DNA from: an uncultured Bacilli bacterium
GTDB taxonomy: Bacteria > Bacillota_I > Bacilli_A > RF39 > UBA660
Length of the DNA: 10,382 nt
NCBI GenBank assembly: GCA_947624475.1
Contig: CANQKK010000020.1
Span: forward strand, 1 to 10,382
Direction of reading: 5' to 3'
Shown: positions 1 through 7,193 of the stretch, piece after piece
Layout of the letters: each line of letters begins with the position of its first letter
Position numbering within the stretch: position 1 is the first letter of the stretch
Translations under genes and position numbers: made by a program
The notes under the pieces: generated by a model
What the model was told of the DNA's origin: nothing
Database searches by the model: none
Seen by the model: the letters and a program-made list of their open reading frames with translations, nothing else

Positions 1-142
1 ACATCAAATGAAGTGTAAGGACGAAAGATTTTCTTCCGCGGTGCCACCCTACTTCACTAATGTGCTCTTTTTTAATTGATATCGGTATTTGACCGTTTCT
101 ATTTTGGTATTCATCTGTCACCTAATGAATAATAGAAAATAC
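1..142 (-). promoter_or_regulatory. T-box riboswitch leader (3' end off the left edge)
   Basis: The minus strand carries the T-box core AGGGTGGCACCGCGG at 50-36, the hallmark that pairs with the NCCA end of uncharged tRNA. It is followed by an antiterminator hairpin (arms 38-32 and 28-22, three-base loop). The segment 23-10 (CGTCCTTACACTTC) looks like the 5' arm of the competing terminator, whose 3' arm lies outside the window. Upstream, a compact Stem I forms from 137-131 with 103-97 and 130-125 with 114-109. It leaves an ACCA bulge at 108-105, where ACC (Thr) followed by A fits a specifier. A small hairpin at 95-83 would be Stem III. Low charged tRNA should favour readthrough into the gene beyond the left edge, probably an aminoacyl-tRNA synthetase and perhaps thrS. 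The T-box identity is firm; the specifier and target are inference. Confidence 0.9.
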
Positions 143-148
143 ATTTTT

Positions 149-177
149 ATTATATAATTATTACGGTAAGTTGTCAA
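149..177 (-). promoter_or_regulatory. Sigma-A promoter of the T-box leader
   Basis: On the minus strand TTGACA (177-172) and TATAAT (154-149) are separated by exactly 17 bases, a perfect match to the vegetative consensus. Transcription should begin near 142, just ahead of the short Stem I of the T-box leader. The -35 box starts only nine bases beyond the stop codon of the ABC permease. Confidence 0.9.
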
Positions 178-185
178 CTACTCTT

Positions 186-1322
186 CTAATTTTTTCCGAA
201 TAAAACTTTCTCGCTTTTGTATTGCCATATAATTATGTAAACGAGAAGAAGTGAATAAATGACAGATGATACGATAGTAAGGATAATACCTACTTTATTT
301 ATACTACCGGAAAAAATATCTGATATGATGAAACTATGGTTTAATATAGGAATAATGGTAAAGATACCATGCAGTTTAAAATTTAATAATTGAAGAAACA
401 TCGGTACGCATATTACAAGACTTACCGGCGTTAGAGTACTTTGGGCTTCTTTGTAGGTTCTAGCAAAACTGGCTAGCGTAATACATATTCCCGAGATAAA
501 AAAGGAATAAGTAAATAAAATGATAAAGGAAATAAAGATAGTTAGCGCATTTATATTTAGAATCGAATTTTCGAGAATAGAAGTGTTATTTTGAACGATG
601 CTAAGGGAGACTATCATGAGTATCAAACTTATGACAAGAGTAATTAAAGTGCTTATAATTATCGCAAAGAATTTACCTAATATTAACTCGCTACTTTTGA
701 TAGGGTATGTCAAAAGGGTCTCTAAAGTACCGCGCTCTTTTTCTCCGGCAGTTATGTCAGTTGCAGTATATACGGCCGACAAGGTCATCGACATAATGGT
801 AAAGATAATGGCAATATTTATAATTTCACTTCCAAATATCGAGTTGGTTTTATTATATGTTATGTTATTGTAGACCTCATTACTATCGATATTATTTTCT
901 TCGAGGTATATTCTTCCTAGATAATTATTGTAACTTTCTAAGTAACTTTCTATATACATGACGAGGTATGATCCCTCTTCACTCTCTTCGTTAGCGTAGA
1001 TAGTATAGTTATTATTATCTTTCGTTATGTATCCGATAATTTTACTATCTTGATAGGCCTTTTCCATCTCTTCTACCGAAGAGTATTTAGTATAATTTAG
1101 GTTATTTTGTTTTAGTAGTTCGTCTTCGACATTACTTGCAATGTAATTTATACCAATATTGTAGGTGGGAGGCTCTTTATTTACCATCGAATCATATACC
1201 GTACTCATTAAGAAGATAAAAATGGGAATAAATATGGGGGTAAGTGCCATCATAAGAAGTGATTTTTTGTCTCTTACTATTGCTCGAAGTTCTTTTTTGA
1301 TAGTTATTTTAATATTTCTCAT
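186..1322 (-). CDS. ABC-2 type exporter permease, NatB-like
   Basis: Membrane subunit of an ABC exporter, 378 residues, close to the usual length of NatB-type sodium-efflux permeases (COG1668 group). Hydrophobic segments sit at about residues 21-42, 165-187, 217-243, 259-286, 298-314 and 344-366. A hydrophilic, Asn- and Glu-rich loop of about 120 residues follows the first segment and probably lies outside the membrane. The conserved coupling stretch of this family, GEKERGTLETLL, is at about residues 193-204, right after the second membrane segment. The ATG overlaps the TGA of the ATPase gene (ATGA) and is preceded by GGAGGA, so the two subunits are translationally coupled. The ABC-2 exporter class is clear; sodium or a toxic compound as substrate is family-based inference. 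No terminator is visible between its stop and the downstream T-box promoter. Confidence 0.88.
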   Translation of the reverse strand: MRNIKITIKKELRAIVRDKKSLLMMALTPIFIPIFIFLMSTVYDSMVNKEPPTYNIGINYIASNVEDELLKQNNLNYTKYSSVEEMEKAYQDSKIIGYITKDNNNYTIYANEESEEGSYLVMYIESYLESYNNYLGRIYLEENNIDSNEVYNNITYNKTNSIFGSEIINIAIIFTIMSMTLSAVYTATDITAGEKERGTLETLLTYPIKSSELILGKFFAIIISTLITLVISLILMIVSLSIVQNNTSILENSILNINALTIFISFIILFTYSFFISGICITLASFARTYKEAQSTLTPVSLVICVPMFLQLLNFKLHGIFTIIPILNHSFIISDIFSGSINKVGIILTIVSSVIYSLLLVYIIIWQYKSEKVLFGKN

Positions 1323-2065
1323 ATTTCCTCCGTAAGACTAAAGAAGGCATCACGTAAATTCTTCGTATGGGTCTTTTCTCTTATTTCTTTGGGCGTTCCC
1401 TCGGCGATTATTTGGCCGTGATTAAGTAGTATGACGTAGTCGCAAATGCTTTCGGCTTCTTCCATATAGTGAGTCGAATATAAAATGCACTTATTATTTT
1501 CCTTTTCTTCTTTGATAATATCTAAAATAGTCTTACTAGATATTATATCAAGGCCACTTGTCGGTTCGTCGAAGATGTAATATTTGGGATTATGAATTAG
1601 GCATCTTGCCACACTTACCTTCTGGGTCTGTCCGGTCGATAATGTTTCAATTCTTTGATGGATAAAATTTTCCATCTTGAATTTCTTACTTAACTCTTTT
1701 ATTCTTTTATTGATAATATCTTTTTTCATATCATAATATTCACTGGTCATCCAAAGGAGTTCATATGGTGATATGTCTTTATATAATTTAGTATTACCAG
1801 TTAAAAAGGCAAGCTTTTTTTTGATTTCGATTTCATTTTTGGAATAGTTTAAATTATCGATTTCAATAGTACCCGACGATGCTTTCATTATTCCGGCAAT
1901 AATTCTAAGAAGCGTCGTTTTACCTGCTCCATTTGGTCCTAATATTCCAAGTATTTCTCCTTCTTTAACTTCGAAAGAAATATCTTTATCGGCATAAAAT
2001 TCTTCTTTTTGGCCTTTACTATTTTGTCTTGTAAATTTTTTTGATACATTTTTTACTTGAAGCAT
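1319..2065 (-). CDS. ABC transporter ATP-binding protein, NatA-like
   Basis: Cytoplasmic ATPase that powers the adjacent permease, 248 residues from the chosen start. It has Walker A GPNGAGKT at residues 43-50, signature LSTGQ at 142-146, Walker B YYIFDEP at 162-168, D-loop SGLD at 170-173 and the switch His199. The Q-loop position reads FLTGNTKLY without the usual Gln, a variation I recall from NatA-type proteins and which supports that subfamily. The start is the ATG at 2065 because AGGAGG lies seven bases upstream. An in-frame TTG at 2122 is ruled out because it sits inside the -35 box of this operon's promoter. It is the first gene of a two-gene operon whose end overlaps the permease start by four bases. 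The substrate cannot be read from the sequence. Confidence 0.93.
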   Translation of the reverse strand: MLQVKNVSKKFTRQNSKGQKEEFYADKDISFEVKEGEILGILGPNGAGKTTLLRIIAGIMKASSGTIEIDNLNYSKNEIEIKKKLAFLTGNTKLYKDISPYELLWMTSEYYDMKKDIINKRIKELSKKFKMENFIHQRIETLSTGQTQKVSVARCLIHNPKYYIFDEPTSGLDIISSKTILDIIKEEKENNKCILYSTHYMEEAESICDYVILLNHGQIIAEGTPKEIREKTHTKNLRDAFFSLTEEI

Positions 2066-2072
2066 TATATAA

Positions 2073-2078
2073 CCTCCT
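2073..2078 (-). promoter_or_regulatory. Ribosome binding site fixing the ATPase start
   Basis: AGGAGG within AAAGGAGGT lies seven bases upstream of the ATG at 2065. It decides in favour of this start over the longer frame beginning at 2122. Confidence 0.9.
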
Positions 2079-2093
2079 TTATTGTTCATCTTT

Positions 2094-2122
2094 ATTATAT
2101 ATGATAATACTTCTTTTTTCAA
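2094..2122 (-). promoter_or_regulatory. Sigma-A promoter of the ABC exporter operon
   Basis: TTGAAA (2122-2117) and TATAAT (2099-2094) are 17 bases apart on the minus strand. Transcription would start near 2087, giving a leader of about 22 bases that contains the AGGAGG site. No operator or riboswitch is visible, so the operon may be constitutive or controlled by a distant regulator. Confidence 0.85.
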
Positions 2123-2131
2123 TATGTATAT

Positions 2132-2160
2132 AAAAACTCTTTCTTAATGAAAGAGCTTTT
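2132..2160 (-). terminator. Rho-independent terminator of the T7SS/toxin cluster
   Basis: A seven-base-pair stem (CTCTTTC at 2155-2149 and GAAAGAG at 2143-2137, five-base loop) is followed on the minus strand by five Ts. It lies about 90 bases beyond the stop of the last cluster gene and just before the ABC operon promoter, so it separates the two units. The + strand also has a T run after the stem, but no gene reads toward it from that side. Confidence 0.75.
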
Positions 2161-2246
2161 TTAAAAAAGAATTATCGTGAAAGTTTATTCATTATAATTC
2201 TTATTATAATTTTTGTATTTTTTGACTATAAGATTTTTATAGAGAA

Positions 2247-2543
2247 TTAACCTCTTTTCTTACTAATAATTTTTTCAACTGTATATTGATTAAAAAGAAG
2301 CATTTCATCTGGTTCTTCTTTGGTATATCCCCCATAAGTAAATGGGGGTATTGTTTTGTCAGATACTATAACTGGCTCATCTACTTCTTTTATTTTAACA
2401 ATATCACCAGCTTCTAATTTTTCACTTACTAATACTTTTCTCTTTGTTTCCAAATATTCTATTGCTTCTTTTCCTGATAGATATTCTCCACTATCGGTTT
2501 TTATACGAATATCTTTTGGGTGCATAACCATTCTGTCATCCAT
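2247..2543 (-). CDS. Hypothetical 98-residue charged protein, possible immunity or accessory protein
   Basis: I do not recognise a family. The protein is small, soluble and rich in Lys, Glu and Asp, with no signal peptide or membrane segment. Its first two thirds alternate charged and aliphatic residues (for example LEAGDIVKIKEVDEPVIV), which suggests a small beta-rich fold; the last third holds a PPFTYGGY stretch. The ATG at 2543 is chosen because AGAGGTGAT precedes it at good spacing. A GTG at 2552 is also in frame but is part of that ribosome binding site. The site overlaps the TGA of the HD-domain gene, so the two are translationally coupled. As the last gene behind a predicted secreted ADP-ribosyltransferase it is a candidate immunity protein, by position only. 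Confidence 0.75.
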   Translation of the reverse strand: MDDRMVMHPKDIRIKTDSGEYLSGKEAIEYLETKRKVLVSEKLEAGDIVKIKEVDEPVIVSDKTIPPFTYGGYTKEEPDEMLLFNQYTVEKIISKKRG

Positions 2544-2547
2544 CTTT

Positions 2548-2556
2548 ATCACCTCT
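2548..2556 (-). promoter_or_regulatory. Ribosome binding site of the 98-residue gene
   Basis: AGAGGTGAT is a long match to the anti-Shine-Dalgarno sequence and is followed by AAAG and the ATG at 2543. It contains the stop codon of the upstream gene, indicating coupling. Confidence 0.8.
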
Positions 2557-3361
2557 TTCTAAAAAATCCTGTTCTCATTATATATTCAATGTATTCAGTA
2601 ATGGAATTAAATCCCCTTCCATAATCATTTATGTGCTTCAATGCAAAGTTTATTATCATTCTTGGACATGTTTCATTGACCATAAAATTCATTAATTCAT
2701 TTTTTATACTTTCATTAGTAGTTGAATTAATAAAATCGTTTATCTCTTGTGTGGCAATAGCTTCTCTTAATTGAAATGCTGCTAATGTCATATCATGAGT
2801 TAAATTAGTTCTAAAATACTGAGTATTTAAATTTCCAGGGAATCTTGTTCTATCTAACGCATCAGCATCTTTTAAAATACATCCAAGGTTCCAAACCATA
2901 TCCATATCTTCATTGTTAGTAATGCCATAAGTGTGACATATTTGATAAAACATTTTTGCTTCATCAGCTTTACTTATTTCATGAAATTCAATTATAGCTT
3001 TTATTATATTTAAATCATTATTTGAATATAATCCTTTTAAATTATTATCCGCTATGTTTGCACTTAAAATACTATGCCTATCATGACTATTATTATTTAC
3101 TACACCAGTATCATGGTATTTTGCACTCTCTATTAAAATATCTAATTCTCGTTCGGAAAGACCAAATTTATTTCCCATATACATAGAATACAATAAAACA
3201 TTTTTGACATGAGTAAGATCATGTTCAGGAATTGTTATATTTCCATTGTATAAGCCTTTAATTATCATATCATCCACTTCAGCATTATATCTTTCCATTA
3301 ATCTACCATTCATTTCATTTATTAATTCTTTTATAGATGTTCCTTCTTTTACACCATACAT
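2549..3361 (-). CDS. HD-superfamily metal-dependent phosphohydrolase/phosphodiesterase
   Basis: Predicted soluble enzyme of about 270 residues that hydrolyses phosphoester bonds with bound metal. Numbered from the ATG at 3361, it shows EHDLTH (His51), YHD (His83-Asp84), SHDRH (His96), EFHE (His127) and KDADALDRTRF (Asp165, Asp167, Asp170). This His...His-Asp...His...His...Asp order is the full ligand set of catalytic HD phosphodiesterases, so the active site looks intact. No membrane segment or signal is seen. The start is uncertain. The frame is open back to a TTG at 3418, which would overlap the toxin gene by 41 bases, and neither TTG nor ATG has a recognisable ribosome binding site, unlike the other genes here whose starts are visible. 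It probably depends on translation of the toxin gene, which stops 17 bases before the ATG. It may process the toxin's product, be a second effector, or give immunity; the substrate is unknown. Confidence 0.82.
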   Translation of the reverse strand: MYGVKEGTSIKELINEMNGRLMERYNAEVDDMIIKGLYNGNITIPEHDLTHVKNVLLYSMYMGNKFGLSERELDILIESAKYHDTGVVNNNSHDRHSILSANIADNNLKGLYSNNDLNIIKAIIEFHEISKADEAKMFYQICHTYGITNNEDMDMVWNLGCILKDADALDRTRFPGNLNTQYFRTNLTHDMTLAAFQLREAIATQEINDFINSTTNESIKNELMNFMVNETCPRMIINFALKHINDYGRGFNSITEYIEYIMRTGFFRKR

Positions 3362-3377
3362 ATCAGAATAATAATTA

Positions 3378-6300
3378 CTAACATTTTGAAAATCTGGTAA
3401 ATATTGGATTAGAACCAATCATTTGATTTTGTTTAGGGATAACTACGGCCGATATTTCTATTTTTCCTGTTTCATCATTCCATCCTCTTTTTATTATTTT
3501 TAAATCAAGATCTCTACCTAATAATAGCTCTTGTTGGCCAAAATTATTAACACCAGTAAAAGATTCAAGATACGCAATAGGCGTTCCTTTGGGAACAGTT
3601 ATTTTTAATAAATACTGATGTTCATGGGCACATTCTTTAACAACACTAGTACTTAAAAATGCCTTATCATTAATAATCGTTCCTGGTTCTAGCATTGATA
3701 ACTCTGTTCCATTAAAGAAAAATTTATCAACGCCTCTATACACGACGATATCTTCTTTTAAAGTATTTTTAGAGATTATATTATCCATAATATATACAAA
3801 TTGATCATATGATATATACGGAACATTTGTATTGTAAATTTTATTATATTTTTCAACACCGTAATTTAGATCATCCTGGATTTTATTTAAATCTGTTCCA
3901 TCAATTTCTATTTGATAAAAAGTTTTTGCTTCTCTGTTTCGAGCTGTAATAATTGGCCCTAACCATTTAGTATAAAGGAAAATAGCCAATTTTTCGGTCT
4001 TGGAATAATTTGGTTTATCCATAGAATCTATTTTTTCTAAAGCTTTATAATCTTTTTTATCTAATAATCCTCTTTGGGAAAGATAATTATAGAGATCTAT
4101 TTCGGAAATATCACTAGAACGCATGTTTCTTAAATAATAAAAATATTGACTATATTCAGAATTAGGGTATGTTTTAGCTAATTCTTCTAATTTATAATAT
4201 AAGTACTGCTTTCTATCACCAAAATATACAGCTGCCTCTAACTTACTTCGTAAATCTACTTTACTTTTGAATACTTTCTGTATTTTTTCAAATGGTGTTT
4301 CTGAAACAGAATATTGTCCACTATTAATATACTGTTTTGAAGCGTTTAGTTGATTTTGTCCAGATACTATTCTATTATAACATTTTTTAAGGGTTTTCAT
4401 ATCTAAACTAGTTACAATCTGCCTAAGATTTCCAGCACTACTAATATTAACTGCTGTTGCTGTTCCATCTATATATCTTTTTATTGCATATAAAGCGCTT
4501 CCAGATCCATACTTATCATCCATAGCGTTTATTCCTTGCAAAATTTGTGAAACATAAGCGTCTATTTGAGCATCTTTTGAACCAAAAAATTGCATTCCAA
4601 TATTTATGCTAGGTATATTTAAATATTCTTTAATGTCATTAGCAGTTATACTAGATATTTGATCACGAAACTTCGAAGGTAGTTGATTTATAATATTATT
4701 GACAGCATTAGTATTTCCTATTTGACTGTAAAGGCTGTATTGGCGTAATAGCTTTTTTCCTTGCTCTTCTCCCAATTCAGCTACAATATTATCTAATATT
4801 TCTTTTTTAAATTTCATATTTGCTATATCAGTATTATTTTCTAATTGAATTTGTTTAGTATTATACTCATTAATTATATTTTTTGCTACTTTATTAGATA
4901 CTTTTTGAGATGAGTTTAATGACCCAAATGCTCCAAATGTCATTCCTGATACAAATCCGCCTAAAAAGGCTTGCATAAACTGATTAGAATAATCTTTCAT
5001 AGCCATTTTAACAGCATCGTCTTCGCTATATCCGTATTGCATATATTGATTGACAGTAGTTAGATAATTATTAAAATCTCCCGCTATAAATTTTTCCGTA
5101 AATATAGTATTAAATATTTCTGTTGAAAGTTCCTCTTCACCTTCACATAGTCCTTGACTTATCATTCCTCCAAAGACATGTACTGTCTTTGCAGCAATAT
5201 TTGCTAGTTTTGGATTTGCTATTCTGCTCGTTATTTTAGTTGTTATTGTTTCAACGCTTTTTCCAAGACTTTTTTCAAGATTTAATAAATGTCCTGCTGA
5301 ATAACTTTCCATTGCTGATTCTACAACTGCTGATGTCCATGCAAATAAGACAGCTCTACTATCTGACATTCCTCTATCTAAGGCATCATTTAATGCTGAT
5401 CCATATACTCTCGAACCCATTGTAGCAGTACTAAACATTGCTGTTCCGATGGTACTAGTTCCTCCTGACAAAGTTATTAATCCAATATTGAAAGCAGAAT
5501 CAGCCATACTCATACCAGTCTGATAGATAAAAGACCAAAAACCTCCATGTTCATTTGCTATATTATTTGCAACAACTGATCTTTGTACATCTCCTGAACT
5601 ATATATGTTTTTTCTTCTTATATCTCTTCCAGATGTTAGGGCTCCTATCGATTCACAAAAGGAAGCAATTCCTTCAAATGGTGTTATAAATACTGATTTA
5701 ATAGAAGCTAGCACTTCATGCTCAGAAGCCCATTCAGTGTCTTTTCTTTGCTTATCTTCAACAACTCGATTATCAAGCTCCTTAGCAATTCCATTTAAGT
5801 AATCATAAGCTGCTTCCCCTCCTTCTGTGTTATAAATATAATTGAAAACTTCTTTTTCGGAATCTGTCATAAAGGGGAGAAAGTCAGGATAATCAAATAT
5901 AAATTTATCACCTGATATATGAATGGTTTCAGTACTATTATTTTGAATGATTTCTCCACCACTTAGCGTTATTTGTCCATTTATTAAGGCACACATAATA
6001 TCCGCTACCTGCTTTTTATCTTTTATCTCAGTACTATAATATAAATCTTCAGCAGTTGTTCCAATTTCTCCATTTTTTATTTTTTCTAGTGTATCAAGAC
6101 ATGAAGAATTGAAATTAATATTTTCTTCAAAATCTTCTTTTATCATATATGGATCAATATATGTCATATTGTATTCGACTTCATGATTAATTTTATCATA
6201 TATATATTGATATGTTTGATATTTTTCAATTAAGTCATTTATTTCATTGTCGATATTTTCTAAATTCTCTTCTCTGTTTTTAGTTATTTCTTCATATTTT

Positions 6301-7097
6301 TTAGACAACTCTTCAAAATATTGTATTTGTTTATCATTATCTTCCCAACGATAAATAATCTTATCAGAGAAAATATTAGCTTGATCTGCTGTTAAAACTG
6401 ATTTTAATTCTTTTAATAATTCACTATCTTTATATAATTCTTCGAAGGTTACTGGAGTATAAGTATGTTCTTGTGTTGAATTAAAACTTGGATCTTCATA
6501 TACATAAAGAGTATTACCATTCTCATCAGTATATTTCCAGGCAATAGGTTCTTTTAATATATCATCTAGATTTTCACCCTGTTTTAATCTTCCGACAATA
6601 TTCATTATGGAATCTATTTCTCGATTATCTATTTCTTTTCTTTGAGATTGTAATTCGGCTAATTTCTCTTGTATTTTTTTGATTTCTAATTGCACTTTTT
6701 CCATACTATTAAAATCTAATTCATATGCTTTAAGATATTGCGATTCTAGAATTTCTTTTCTTCTAGTATTATCAGGACTAGTTTCTATATTATGTAAAAT
6801 TTCTTCTAAGGTAGTTTGCCCTGTTATTATGGAATTTATTTCACTTGGTAATAAACCCATTTCTTCTAGTGCTTTAGCATCGACAAAACTATATTCAGGT
6901 GTATTAGTATTGATATCTTTTGCAGATGTTTCGTTTTTGGCATTAAAACTGTATTCTTCTATTTTACCAGCATTTACACAATTGTCTATATTTAGTTTAT
7001 TTTTTTGTTTATTTATTATATCATCATAATTTTGATTTTTTATATTTATGTTTTTTAAAGAAATGCTATTTGATGAAGAATTTATTGCTTGACTCAT
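3378..7097 (-). CDS. Large predicted T7SS-associated toxin with C-terminal ADP-ribosyltransferase domain
   Basis: A 1239-residue multidomain protein. The N-terminal part is hydrophilic with two coiled coils (about residues 132-165 and 259-306) and a small repeat of EYSF near 49 and 69. Residues about 515-730 form a Gly/Ala/Ser-rich, partly hydrophobic core with an EGEEE motif near 650-660, of a kind I recall from large Bacillota toxins. The C-terminal 200 residues are an ADP-ribosyltransferase: VYRGV (Arg1121), FLSTSV (Ser1149-Thr-Ser) and GQQELL (Glu1190), the R-S-E triad that transfers ADP-ribose from NAD+. Gln1188 two residues before the catalytic Glu gives QxE rather than ExE. No LXG or WXG module and no classical signal peptide is visible. 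AAAGGAA seven bases upstream supports the ATG at 7097. The preceding 96-base gap has only weak promoter-like elements. The mART domain is confident; secretion by the neighbouring T7SS is inferred. Confidence 0.88.
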   Translation of the reverse strand: MSQAINSSSNSISLKNINIKNQNYDDIINKQKNKLNIDNCVNAGKIEEYSFNAKNETSAKDINTNTPEYSFVDAKALEEMGLLPSEINSIITGQTTLEEILHNIETSPDNTRRKEILESQYLKAYELDFNSMEKVQLEIKKIQEKLAELQSQRKEIDNREIDSIMNIVGRLKQGENLDDILKEPIAWKYTDENGNTLYVYEDPSFNSTQEHTYTPVTFEELYKDSELLKELKSVLTADQANIFSDKIIYRWEDNDKQIQYFEELSKKYEEITKNREENLENIDNEINDLIEKYQTYQYIYDKINHEVEYNMTYIDPYMIKEDFEENINFNSSCLDTLEKIKNGEIGTTAEDLYYSTEIKDKKQVADIMCALINGQITLSGGEIIQNNSTETIHISGDKFIFDYPDFLPFMTDSEKEVFNYIYNTEGGEAAYDYLNGIAKELDNRVVEDKQRKDTEWASEHEVLASIKSVFITPFEGIASFCESIGALTSGRDIRRKNIYSSGDVQRSVVANNIANEHGGFWSFIYQTGMSMADSAFNIGLITLSGGTSTIGTAMFSTATMGSRVYGSALNDALDRGMSDSRAVLFAWTSAVVESAMESYSAGHLLNLEKSLGKSVETITTKITSRIANPKLANIAAKTVHVFGGMISQGLCEGEEELSTEIFNTIFTEKFIAGDFNNYLTTVNQYMQYGYSEDDAVKMAMKDYSNQFMQAFLGGFVSGMTFGAFGSLNSSQKVSNKVAKNIINEYNTKQIQLENNTDIANMKFKKEILDNIVAELGEEQGKKLLRQYSLYSQIGNTNAVNNIINQLPSKFRDQISSITANDIKEYLNIPSINIGMQFFGSKDAQIDAYVSQILQGINAMDDKYGSGSALYAIKRYIDGTATAVNISSAGNLRQIVTSLDMKTLKKCYNRIVSGQNQLNASKQYINSGQYSVSETPFEKIQKVFKSKVDLRSKLEAAVYFGDRKQYLYYKLEELAKTYPNSEYSQYFYYLRNMRSSDISEIDLYNYLSQRGLLDKKDYKALEKIDSMDKPNYSKTEKLAIFLYTKWLGPIITARNREAKTFYQIEIDGTDLNKIQDDLNYGVEKYNKIYNTNVPYISYDQFVYIMDNIISKNTLKEDIVVYRGVDKFFFNGTELSMLEPGTIINDKAFLSTSVVKECAHEHQYLLKITVPKGTPIAYLESFTGVNNFGQQELLLGRDLDLKIIKRGWNDETGKIEISAVVIPKQNQMIGSNPIFTRFSKC
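3510..3990 (-). other. Encoded ADP-ribosyltransferase domain of the toxin
   Basis: This part encodes about residues 1036-1196, with the NAD-binding Arg at 3737-3735, the STS motif at 3653-3645 and the QQE motif at 3536-3528. Between them the spacing and the sequence LLKITVPKGTPIAYL match the strand pattern of the ADP-ribosyltransferase exoenzyme family (PF03496-like). All three catalytic elements are intact. The N-terminal boundary is approximate. Confidence 0.85.
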
Positions 7098-7103
7098 AAT
7101 AAG

Positions 7104-7110
7104 TTCCTTT
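7104..7110 (-). promoter_or_regulatory. Ribosome binding site of the toxin gene
   Basis: AAAGGAA sits upstream of the ATG at 7097 with its AGGA core seven bases away, supporting this start. Confidence 0.75.
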
Positions 7111-7193
7111 CTTGGTTTTTATACCTTATGTAATCTTTTTTTTGTATAATTGTTAATTTAAATTATATATTAAATTTGAATAATACTATTATT

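Noticed and set aside
598..873. Plus-strand open frames opposite the genes (also near 2356-2562, 5240-5425, 5605-5802 and 6679-7029)
   Set aside because: They lie antisense within well-supported genes, have no recognisable domains, and look like by-products of AT-rich coding sequence.
2066..2122. In-frame TTG at 2122 giving the ABC ATPase 19 extra residues
   Set aside because: The TTG is the start of the -35 box of the operon's own promoter, and a strong AGGAGG fixes the ATG at 2065.
2226..2242. Hairpin CTATAA/TTATAG just after the last cluster gene as a terminator
   Set aside because: It is all but A/T, and on the minus strand it is followed by an A run rather than Ts; the stem at 2137-2155 is much better.
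7128..7167. Internal promoter ahead of the toxin gene
   Set aside because: An exact TATAAT at 7167-7162 has no acceptable -35 at 16-18 bases, and TTAACA at 7156-7151 is paired only with a poor TTACAT; in such AT-rich DNA these are expected by chance.
7155..7176. AT-only inverted repeat between the esaB-like gene and the toxin
   Set aside because: Seven A/T pairs around an eight-base loop form a weak stem with no T run after it, so it is not a convincing terminator or operator.
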